Source: Crambe crambe
Lineage: Eukaryota > Porifera > Demospongiae > Poecilosclerida > Crambeidae
Length of the DNA stretch: 64,000 bases
Direction of reading: 5' to 3'
Assembly: GCA_963924555.1 (NCBI GenBank)
Contig: OZ004582.1
Span: forward strand, 6,882,001-6,946,000
The notes below the pieces were generated by a model that was not told the DNA's origin, made no database searches, and saw only the letters and a list, made by a program, of their open reading frames with translations. Every line of letters starts with the position of its first letter. Within the stretch, counting starts at the first letter, position 1. The position numbers and the translations under genes were made by a program. Of this stretch, positions 40,601-49,444 are shown one piece after another.

Positions 40601-43600
40601 AACCTGATAGACACAAGACAGCATTTATCACTACTGCCGGGAAATTTGAATATAACGTTCTTCCATTTGGGCTCAAAAAATGCCCCCAGCATATTTCAGA
40701 GACTTATGGACAGAGTGCTGAAATACTTACCAAGAAGCACTGCATACATAGACGACATTCTGATTACCAGTGACACATGGGACCAGCATCTATCTGATCT
40801 GAGAGAGACTTTCATAGCTCTAAGGAAAGCTGGGCTAACAACCAAACTCCGAAAGTGTTCCTTTGTTCGCCCGACAATCGACTTTCTCGGACACACAGTG
40901 GGACGTGGCCATCTTCGACCGCAGGCAGCAAAGACATTAGCTGTAGAGCAATTCCGAGTACCAAAAAGGAAGAAGGACCTGAGAGCCTTCCTCGGACTCT
41001 CAGGATATTACAGGAAGTTTATTCCAGACTATGGGTCGACAGCTGCTACACTCAACACCTTGCTGAAGAAAACCTCTCCAGATATCTTGCCGTGGAAGGA
41101 GAAACACCAGCAGGCATTCGAAAAGATCAAAACTCAACTGACCTCAGATAATGTCCTAGTTGCTCCTGATTATACGAAACAATTCAGGCTCCACACCGAT
41201 GCATCCTATGTGGGCCTGGGAGCAGTACTTACCCAACCTGACAACTCAAACCAGGACAGGCCTGTTGCATACTTTAGCCGAAGGCTCTTAGAGAGAGAGA
41301 AAAACTACTCGGCAACCGAGATTGAGCTCCTCAGTGTGGTCGAGGCAGTAAAGCATTTTTCATTCTACTTGCTGGGACAATCTTTCATCCTCAGAACGGA
41401 CCACAAAGCTCTTCTCCATCTCAACCAGATGCGGAACACCAATAGCCGTTTAACCAGGTGGTGTTTGGCCCTGCAGCCATTCTCTTTTGAGGTTGAACAC
41501 AAGGCTGGACTATCTCACTTGGACGCAGATGGATTAAGCCGACAGGCCTGGCCGGAACTTGACTCCGGACCACTGGCTCCCACCTAAGTTGGGGGGATGT
41601 GACGTCCAAGCATACCAAACACTTCAACTGTAAGACTATATATGTTTACTTTTTGTTCATTATTTAGTTACAAGCAATTCATTGTGTGCATTTGTTACTT
41701 CTGTTGTGGTTATTGTAATTAGTACATTGACTTGTGATTCTAACATCATTCCTACATGTATTCTTATCATTATGTCATCTCTAATTCTATTGGTCTGCTA
41801 TATATATATCTCAATCCTATTGGCCATTCCTATCCTTAAATTCTCTAACTTTTATATCTCCTTTCAGTTCTGTGTCTTGACTCACCTTCTACCTGTATGT
41901 AACCTCTAATTAACATTTTATTTGTTGCTACCGCTTGGACATTAGAGGGTGGGCAAGTGCGCAAACTCACAGAGTCAAATGAACCTAAAGCAGGTTAGTC
42001 AACATTAAAAAGGAACTTCGGTCCCAGTTAGAATAGCATAACTCCATGCATAGACTAGGGGGTAACTTTTACCATTATCAGAGAGAGCAGTATAGCTCTC
42101 TTGATGTAGGGATGATGCGGACGCCGGTACATGCTGCATATAGACTAATACAAAAGTGAAATTCTAGTTTCCCCACTTAGACTTGACAAAAGCTACTGTG
42201 AATGATTATCCACAGCCTATACTAGATCCTACTACAAAGCAGACCAAGTTTCAGGACCCGGGAGCTCACTGTTTCAGAAATATGGCAAGCAGGTAAGTTA
42301 CTGGATTCTTCTTCTCCTACCAGCTATGATTTTTTCTACTCATCGATCCTCTAAAGAGTTGCAGAAAAAGGAGACACTACGAAGCATATACGCATGTGCA
42401 TGTATTTGATATCCAATTATTCAAAATTACACAGCTAACTAAGCTCTAGCTCTATGGTGTGTGCTAGTCACCTTTTTTGCGAGGGGGGTCTGGTAACAAT
42501 TGCAAGGTTTTCTTGACAAAGACACAATACTTTCCCAAAACAAAGCTCTTAATAATTAGCTTGATAGCCCAGCTTGTTGGCAGCAGCAGAGCTAGATTGC
42601 TGCACTGACAGAACTCTCTGAGTAGACAGCCTGCCAGAAAATTGTTTATGAGCCATGCACATATGCGCGTTATTGAATTTTTGTGGCAACACACAACAAT
42701 GCATGTATTTGATATCCGGTCATCTATAGTTGGACTGCAATACCTTTCTTGGCACTTGAGTCGGCCATGCTACACCTGAGTTTGGAGGTTGCAGCACATG
42801 AACAAGCTCTGCCATCTCAGCTAGCAAACTAAAGCTTTAGTTGGACGGATCTGATTTTAATTGTGTGTGCACGCGCATGTTGTAGATTATTATCCCACAA
42901 GTCACGTGATGCAGTGCATTCTTTGAAAGTACGGAAACCTGGCAATTGTTACCAGACGTATTTTCCCTTCCCCTCCTCGCAAAAAATATGTCTGGTGTGC
43001 GAGACTAGCGTGCTAGCCTACTATGTGTTGACCACTCTATCAACTCAGAAATTTTAGATTCACCTATCCATCTACCAGTGAACTCTATTTCAGATTCATC
43101 TGTATTCTCGACCTCCAAGTATAGCTCAAGCCGTGACTCGCTGATAAATATAGTTTTATCATAAAGAGAATATTATTTTTGGAGTTTGTATCAAGAATAT
43201 AAAAGATGTGAGGGAAAAAGCATTTCTGTGAAATGAAAAAAATATAAGAGATGACCATTGCTCAAAAAAAATAAGGAAACATAGATAGGGTTGAAAGATA
43301 GAAATGGGAGTGATCTTCATTCTGTATATCCAGCTAACAATCCCTACATATAGCTAGCTTCAGATAGTGCATGTAATGGACATATGTGTAGGGACTATTA
43401 GCTGGATATACAAAGATTGATCCCATTTCCATCCTTCATCCCTACTTACTTTTTTGAGCAATGATCATCCCTACATTTTTTCACAGAAATGATTTTCCCC
43501 TCATAGAGTAACACACTGACAGAATTCAATGTTCAATTCGTACCTGGGATTGTCATGATCTATATTATTTGATTTTACTCAGGCAAAGATGATCTTGGTG

Positions 43601-46191
43601 ACCCAGAAACTGAAGAAGTGCTAAGAAAAGCTTTTCTGGAAGGTATTGTCAGATTGCATATCACCAAATGTGGTATAAGTGGCCCACCAGAGACTGGTAA
43701 GTCACATTTCAGAGCACTCATGTTGGGTTTGCAACGTCCTAAACAGCGACAAAGTACTGCAATAGCCACAGAAGCTGACCAAATTACTTTGGATTTCAAT
43801 AGAATTGCTGATGCAGAAGAAATGGTTGACATGAAAAAAACAGGAAGCAGTTATTTATGGAAAGTACTGAAAAATGATAGTATGGCAAGATTCTTAGCCA
43901 ATACTGTACATGATGAAGATTATGAGAAAAAGCCTCACCTAACTGACACTCAATCAGCACATTCAAAACATCCAGCAGACCCAAATCTAAAGAAATTTTG
44001 CTGTAAGATTCTTAATGATATCAAACGCTATCTTAAGCGGATGAAAGGGAAGCCCAAAAGAAAGAGAAGGAGTTTAAATGGCATTCACCTTGTGTATTTT
44101 GTTGACACTGGTGGGCAACCACAATTTCAAGAAGTTTTGCCCAATTTTGTTAGATGTTCCATCAACTTACTAGTCCACAATCTGTCACAAGATTTATCTG
44201 CACATCCTGATTTTAGCTACGTCATTGATGGAAAAAAGTTTACTGTACCTGAAACAATACAAGCAACTAATATTACCATCATTGAGCAATCAGTACGATC
44301 GATAACATCTGTTCCACGACAACCACAGCTTTCTTTGCTTAAGCCACAGATTGCAATTATAGGAACTTTCAAAGATAAATGCGATTCTCTTGATTTCATT
44401 AAAATGCTTAAAAAGAAGAGTGCAGTTTTAAATGAGCACTTGGAGCCTTATATTGGAAGTAATAGAGAAGTAGGTACAACAAAATGTGGCATATTTTCTC
44501 CTGATCGAAATCAAGAGCAAAGAATTTTCGCAATTGATGGGAGCGAAGAAGGATGGAATGAAAACAGCAGTAATCTTGATAGGTTGAAACAATACATACA
44601 TGAATATGCTGAAAAAACTTACAAAGATTTACCAATGAAATACTTCGTTTTCTTTGAAATTTTGAAGACTTATTCAAAAAAGAAGAAAATATCCTTCATT
44701 ACGTTGGATGAATGTTACAAAATAGCTGCAAGTGCTGATATTTCAATGAGTGATTCTGATGTTGATGATTCTCTTAAATTATTCAATGATGTCAACTTAA
44801 TTTTATACTTTCCTCTTTTTCTCAGGAATGTTATCTTTATTAAACCCGATTTTCTTTTCAGAAGAGTAACAGATCTAATTGTGGCTAGTTTCCACTGTGA
44901 GGGTCAATTTGATGCTATATGTGAAGAAAGAAAGCAATTCCACAAAACTGGAGTTTTCACAGAAAATATCCTTCAACATACTCCATCACTTCGAATGACT
45001 GACAAAAATTTTACCCAGAAAGATTTATTAATTCTTTTAGAACACTTGTTTATAGTAGCCGATTTGGGCAAAGGAGAATACTTCATGCCATGTGTTCTAC
45101 CGTCTGAAACAAAAGCTACTTATGAATATTTGAGTGATATAAAAATAATTATGAAAGCAAATGATATTGATGGACCCTTAACAATATCATTTTATCATAA
45201 GATATCCCCTAGGGGACTCTTTTGTGCTTTGATAGTGTTTCTGGCAAGAAAATGCTTCTGGTTACTAAGCAGAGATACAGGAAATGAATTCTCTCATAGA
45301 AGTTTATTTCGATTCAAAATTCATCCAAAAAGTCGGAATCCATCTAGTCCTTCACTTGGATCAGTTATTTTAGTGGATATGAATTCACATATTGATATCT
45401 ATACAACGTGTACAGATAATTCTCTCTACCCTGTTATTCGAAGAGCTGTTCAAAGTGCTCTTGTGGAAGCTTGTGATAATATGTCTTACTCGTTGGAAGA
45501 GCTTGGTGTCGAATATGGACTTCCATGCAGAAAATCAGTAGATGAAAGCCACAGTACAAGCATATTGTATGATGATCGCAGGAAAATTTGGACAGAAAAA
45601 TGTTCTACATGTGGAGAAAAACGTAGTACTCCTTTGACATCAAGAAGAGCAGTGTGGTTCAACGAAAGTGACCCAAACCAAAGTAAGCTGTTACTAGATT
45701 TCATTAAGATTTATCCTGTTTCTATTCATAACCTGTAGAGTCAGTGCATGTGGGAAAATGAATTTAACAAATCATATGGTTCACTCAATTTTTCAAACCA
45801 CAGCTCCAACTACTAATACACTAAAGTGGACTTCAGAATTCAATTTCCCAATCATGTCCAAAGATTATCCATATTATTATCTATGATTTCATGTATAGGC
45901 AGCAAATGCATAACTACACAGCCCACTCTCCAACTCTTGTGCAATGAAATCTCTCCATGCACCAATAATTGGAAGGGTATTGCTATAAATCTGGAAATGA
46001 CCTTTATTGAAATTGAACGAATCGCTATAGAAAGTGGAGAGAAGATATCAGATTGTTTTATGAAGGTATTTCATTTATGGGAGAAACATAAAAGGCTACC
46101 ATACACATGGGATACTATAGTAAATGCACTGAAGCTCCCTAACGTTGATGATAATAACCTTGCACAAACAATAAGTCAAAAGTATTTGTAA
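28654..46191 (+). CDS. Death-domain / CXXC-like / Roc-COR GTPase protein, interrupted by an LTR retrotransposon
   Basis: Exons: 28654-28660 (tiny, ATGGCCG), 32040-32294, 32751-33503, 33721-34203, 34433-34733, 34922-34948, 35110-35252, 35513-35969 continued at 41977-41993 (split by the retrotransposon), 42181-42292, a likely small exon near 43079-43101, and 43583-45738. About 1,577 residues: death domain 5-87; Lys/Glu-rich helical region 88-338; Ser-rich part 339-580; CXXC-like finger 585-625; Ser-rich 660-815; Roc-type GTPase from about 865 with P-loop GPPETGKS, DTGGQ and GTFKDKCD; COR-like region (MKYFVFFEILKTYSKKKKIS). A death-domain exon follows at about 45924-46191 (SEISP-type start, MTFIEIERIAIESGEKISDC) and may be joined by a weak GTTTCT donor near 45718. 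It probably acts in intracellular death-fold signalling; this is inference. With the insertion in place, the continuous protein would be cut. Confidence 0.7.
30390..30505. mobile_element. Half copy of fold-back family 2
   Basis: Shares CCATTGCTCAAAAAA, GGAAATGGGATCAATCTTTG and TATATCCAG with the element at 43209-43503. Confidence 0.55.
30850..31118. mobile_element. Fold-back element, family 1 (copy 2)
   Basis: Same arms as the copy at 23024-23282 (ACAAGTGAGCGCAAAAAATT ... AATTTTTTGCGTTTACTTGT). The loop carries a GCTAGG run of four units at about 30973-30998. It lies in intron 1 of the death-domain gene. Confidence 0.75.
31221..31498. repeat. Direct duplication of an approximately 90-bp segment
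   Basis: 31221-31308 and 31405-31498 share TTGTAGGCACT, AGCTTTCTATG, ATGCAGCTGCCTGCCAC and TACATA in order, about 185 bp apart. Intron 1 of the death-domain gene. Confidence 0.55.
31790..31886. mobile_element. Partial copy of fold-back family 1
   Basis: One half-arm plus the loop, including the GCTAGG units; the second arm is missing. Confidence 0.6.
34433..35252 (+). other. CXXC-like zinc finger segment of the death-domain protein
   Basis: Across three exons (34433-34733, 34922-34948, 35110-35252) the spliced frame gives LCEVCSKPDCGKCINC, then MERRRNSAC and KEKPIKKCRTWKRL. The C-x2-C-x4-C-x2-C-x2-C core followed by two more Cys and basic residues is the CXXC (CpG-binding) finger pattern, closest in feel to the DNMT1/MBD1 type. 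The first Cys of the canonical eight is an Arg here (RSLC), though a CC pair sits seven residues upstream. The KFGG motif is absent, so DNA binding is uncertain. Confidence 0.5.
35965..35969 (+). repeat. Target-site duplication, left copy
   Basis: GAGTC directly before the 5' LTR; the identical GAGTC follows the 3' LTR at 41972-41976. Removing the element and one copy restores the reading frame of host exon 8. Confidence 0.9.
35970..36343 (+). repeat. 5' LTR
   Basis: 374 bp, begins TGTGACGTCC and ends CAAACTCACA. It differs from the 3' LTR at one position (CCATCT versus TCATCT near 36148). The frames inside it are not genes. Confidence 0.95.
36344..36355 (+). promoter_or_regulatory. Primer-binding site, tRNA-Leu type
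   Basis: TGGTGGCAGCGG begins immediately after the 5' LTR. It complements the 3' end of animal tRNA-Leu(AAG-type), which ends CCGCTGCCA plus the CCA tail. The tRNA match is from memory. Confidence 0.7.
36634..41587 (+). CDS. Gag-Pol polyprotein of the retrotransposon, frameshifted in RT
   Basis: One long frame from about 36634 to 40773, then a second from about 40680 to 41587. Numbering from 36733: gag-like 1-400, zinc knuckle CYKCNEKGHIAPNC at 410-423, protease LVDSGAEIS near 458-466, integrase zinc-binding H/C residues 753-795, integrase catalytic D822, D881, E917 (exact 35-residue D-E spacing), then RT with FRKLNS and TLDLAKGYYQV near 1275-1285. The frame breaks at the A6 run at 40675-40680 in the LPFGLK motif. 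YIDD at 40745-40756 and RNase H motifs (HTDAS, RTDHKALLHL) lie in the next frame. No ATG exists upstream of 36733 in this frame; the first is at 36952, so Gag starts there or is expressed from a non-ATG or spliced leader. Confidence 0.88.
40675..40680 (+). other. Frameshift site in the reverse transcriptase
   Basis: A run of six A is followed by TGCCCCC. RT motifs upstream are in one frame and those downstream (QRLMD, YIDD) in another, offset by one base. One extra base in the homopolymer explains it. This is either an inactivating mutation or a sequencing/assembly error. The position, inside the RT core and not at a gag-pol border, argues against a programmed shift. Confidence 0.8.
41589..41597 (+). 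other. Polypurine tract
   Basis: TTGGGGGGA lies directly before the 3' LTR, the expected place for plus-strand priming. Confidence 0.75.
41598..41971 (+). repeat. 3' LTR
   Basis: 374 bp, one mismatch to the 5' LTR, followed by the GAGTC duplication and then host coding sequence in frame. Confidence 0.95.
43209..43503. mobile_element. Fold-back element, family 2
   Basis: Left arm GAGGGAAAAAGCATTTCTGTG and, later, CCATTGCTCAAAAAA; right arm TTTTTTGAGCAATGATCATCC and CACAGAAATGATTTTCCCCTC in inverted order. The element ends about 80 bp before the Roc exon (43583). A half copy lies at 30390-30505. Confidence 0.7.
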
Positions 46192-46310
46192 TTGCTGAGA
46201 GCTAACTTGCTAGTATCTTTGTAACTTCATGCATTTTCAATATTCCAGTGTTATCTAGTGTGTGTACTATGTTTTGTCTTAGCTAACTGTTGCTAATTCT
46301 TATTATTATT

Positions 46311-46369
46311 CTCTCTCTCTCTCTCCCTCCCTCCCTCCCTCCCTCCCTCCCTCTCTCTCTCTCTCTCTC
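46311..46369. repeat. (CT)/(CCCT) microsatellite
   Basis: CT units on both sides of about seven CCCT units, just downstream of the terminal death-domain exon. This mirrors the CT tract downstream of the pseudogene copy. Confidence 0.95.
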
Positions 46370-46770
46370 ATGTTTTCTTTTTTCCCCTTACCCCACTCAT
46401 GTTCCCCTGTTGAGTAGTAAAATTATAATTTAGCTTGCTCTGACTGTACTGCCAAGCTCCTTTAATACCCACATCAAACTGTTTATAAAACTGTATCTCC
46501 ATAAACGGGGATTCACTGGTAATTTTTCCGGCAGCCCCCTTAACTTGTTCTATGTGCTTGGATGCCAGCTTTGTTCTCTTTTGAATTTATGCATTGTCTC
46601 CTACTAGGACTTCCACTCAATTACTCATGGACTGGCTGCACAGTATCATAATGTCATTGCCTACACAAAAAGCTCTCTTTATGTAGGGACGACCCGGACG
46701 GCTGCATGCACTGCATATAGACTACAGTTGATTTCACTTCCCTTGGAACTTCTGTGAATATATCTGTGAC

Positions 46771-46992
46771 AAGGTTTCATCTAGGAATTTCATCATGGGG
46801 TGGGGGAGGGGGGAGCTCACCAATCGTGTGGCCATAGGCCACAGCGAGGGGGAGGGGGATGTTCTCCCTCCCGCACGAAGCCAAAAATGTTTACTACTCC
46901 ATAATTACTCCCTTTTGTGACCACAGGTAACAACCTGTGGTCACCAAAGGGAGTAGCCTATAGCTAAATAAAAATTTATAGATAGAACCCTG
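46771..46992. mobile_element. CAGGGTTT-type inverted-repeat element (copy 2)
   Basis: AAGGTTTCATC at the left, AACCCTG at the right, and an inner palindrome at 46906-46955 (GACCACAGGT/ACCTGTGGTC with CCAAAGGGAGTA). Same structure as 25832-26044. Confidence 0.6.
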
Positions 46993-48519
46993 CGTGGGGT
47001 GTGACTCATGATAGAAAGGCGCTATCTCCACGCCCTTAGCGAGACTAACTATTTTATGCTATGAAATATAATATCATCATAATAAATTTTATATAAAAAA
47101 AATGAACCTGCTTCACAATTTAACAGTGGAATGGAACTGCTGTAGAAGCTCTCCTTTCTGTTGGATTCAGGTGGGATCAATTGACTTCTACGGCACCACG
47201 AGGCTAGGGCTCCTGCAAGGGAGTGAGTGCAGTGAGCGTTAGGTGTATGGGACGTACTATTCACACAAGGCAACACTCGCCCAGCTTGCAGTGTGGGCCC
47301 AAAGGGCTCCAACCAAAGAGTTTGAGGTCAAAGGTCGATGCTGTTGATCCCAGTCTTCATTGGTCTATGTCCAGTCATAATCTGTCCTACAGTCCTCAAG
47401 CACCAAATTCCACTTAAGTCGATAGCTTTCGTAGCTTGTAAGCGATCTTCTGGGGCCATGGGTAACGTGAGCTAGTAACTTACTTTCATACTGCAGTTGA
47501 TAAATACTTGCTGTTAAAGTTCTGTCTCCACAGCTTGTAAGTTTTCCCATACATTTCTTAATGCAGCCATTTTCTTAGACTCTGTTTACATTTAGACTTT
47601 CTGTATACTAAGTAGTCGATAATAGGTGCTGCAACGATCGATAATACCTGGTAGGCGGCTTACGCTACCAACCTTACAATAGCCATAGCCATGTTGCTCA
47701 GTGAGAAAGTTTAATACTTTGTTGCACTGTAAAGTTGTGCCGATCGTTTATTAAAGGGACCTATAATATCGAGACCTATAATCTACATGGGAAGCCATTT
47801 GCGCACCTCAGCAGGGTGTTAAGTTCTCATGGATGGATCACCTGCTAGAAAGTCACAGGGACGAGCTGAAATTGGGAGATAGCTAGCAGACAGGTGAGCA
47901 CAATTATGAACAATTTGAAAGCAGGAAACCTGAACTTTTTGAGCAAGTTTAATTGCATTTACGTGTAACTATTGTATTTTGTTGTTGTTTTTATGCTCTA
48001 TTTGGGCGATACATGGGATTTTGATTTTCCCAGGGTCTTTTCTCTGAAGACATATTGAGATAGCTGTCGTTGCTTCGGTACCCCTGGATGAGGAGACATA
48101 TGTATGATGGTAAGGCTACGCGAGACTACAAGAAGATTAGCTATTCTTTCCTCCCTAAAAATCTTGTGACAATAACAAGCAAATTAATTTGTTGTCCTAA
48201 TCTGTATTAGGCTCTAACGTCAGCTTACTTATAGCAAGGGGTATGATCTTAAGTTTCCTGAGCCTGAGACGACATGCTGAGTGAGGCATCCCCAAGGGTC
48301 TCTACTATATGAATATTAATGTACCACTTATCCATTGGCAGCATCTTGTAATAGCTACACTAATACTGTTTATGCTAGTTGTGAGCCCATGCACTCGGTA
48401 GATAATAATAGCTTGGCCTGGCCTAGTAGATAGTGATCAAGTATAGAACTTTAATAGTATAATTATATGCATGCATGTAGCTATATATATCAATACTTTA
48501 CTATCTTCTTCTAAATTTA

Positions 48520-49150
48520 GTAATGTCTCCTGCTGCTTTAATGGATATGAAGATAGAAGACCAACAAGAACTTTTTGATTTGATGAAATCAATTTAGAAA
48601 TAATATAAGAAGTAGTAGAAGAAGAAAACGATTATGAATTCTATGATTATAGGAGGATGAATTTTGGTCTAGGTGATGTTTATGATGCTATGAATTTAAT
48701 ACGTACCTAGCACTTTGGCTTGATAATCATATGATAATAATGACTGTCCATAGCGGTACCATTCACCTTCATATTTTGAGAATGGAAGAAATGATGTCTT
48801 CCCCTTCCCAGACACTTCCACACTGCCAAGGAGGAATTCAGTATCCACAATTTCAAGTGCTAATGAGCCTGCTAAAATTGCTCATTCACCTGGATCACCT
48901 CCCATAGCTACCAATGCAAGGTCTAAGTGATCTAGGTAAGAAAGTTCACACTGTAGTTATGCACACTAATTTCTCTTTCTATAAATATAGGTGGAGATAC
49001 TCCTCTGACCCTGAAACTATTATTCAATGAAATTTCTCCATACACCAATAAATGGAAGGATATTGCCATAAAGCTGAACATCAGCCACACTGATTATGGG
49101 AGAGACAGGCAGAACTACCATACACATGGGGAACTATAATATCTGCACTA
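48520..49150 (+). pseudogene. Second death-domain remnant
   Basis: An exon-like start at about 48992 (after a TATAG acceptor) reads LLFNEISPYTNKWKDIAIKL, clearly the opening of the same death domain as at 45940. The middle is deleted, and frame-shifted words corresponding to RLPYTWDTI follow (near 49106-49140). Upstream, 48523-48700 has an ATG frame rich in acidic residues broken by stops, and 48790-48930 has a Ser/Pro-rich stretch resembling the linker exons. Judged non-functional. Confidence 0.6.
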
Positions 49151-49444
49151 TAGTGTGTGGATAAAAAAAAAATTGCATTAGAGATCAGGAAAAAAATGCT
49201 GTAAGCAATAGCTCACTTTTTTTTTCATTGTGTAGCTAGGTATTATTAGTAGAAGAGAGATAATATTCCCCATCAAACAGTTATGTACTAAACTTGCATT
49301 TATGACATTAGAAAAAAAAATACGGGCAACTTTTTTTTCCACTGCGTCTGGAAAGTTGGTAAAAGGAAAGCAGCAGAACAAACATACTTCAATTACCATA
49401 TAATCGAGGTCTAATGCGTGCAGCGACCTTTTCCAACCAGTAGT

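Larger units (their letters stand above)
35970..41971 (+). mobile_element. LTR retrotransposon, Ty3/gypsy-like with integrase before reverse transcriptase (Gmr1-type order)
   Basis: A complete 6,002-bp element: LTRs 35970-36343 and 41598-41971 (374 bp each, TG...CA, one mismatch that I can see), GAGTC target duplication, primer-binding site at 36344, polypurine tract before the 3' LTR, and gag-protease-integrase-RT-RNase H on the plus strand. The order with integrase upstream of RT is copia-like, yet the sequences are Ty3-like; this combination defines the Gmr1 group. No envelope gene is present. The element sits in the same orientation as the host gene, in its coding exon 8. Confidence 0.93.
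46192..48519. other. Gene-poor spacer
   Basis: Contains a CT/CCCT microsatellite (46311-46369) and the CAGGGTTT-type element at 46771-46992. A minus-strand ATG near 47563 reads MAALRNVWENLQAVETEL then stops, and a possible donor follows; it could be a short first exon or chance. No confident gene. Confidence 0.45.

Noticed and set aside
35970-41971. Endogenous retrovirus interpretation
   Set aside because: No envelope frame lies between RNase H and the 3' LTR; the element is a plain LTR retrotransposon.
47365-47563. Minus-strand short frames (MAALRNVWENLQ and others)
   Set aside because: Could be a short first exon, but no following exon in frame was found.
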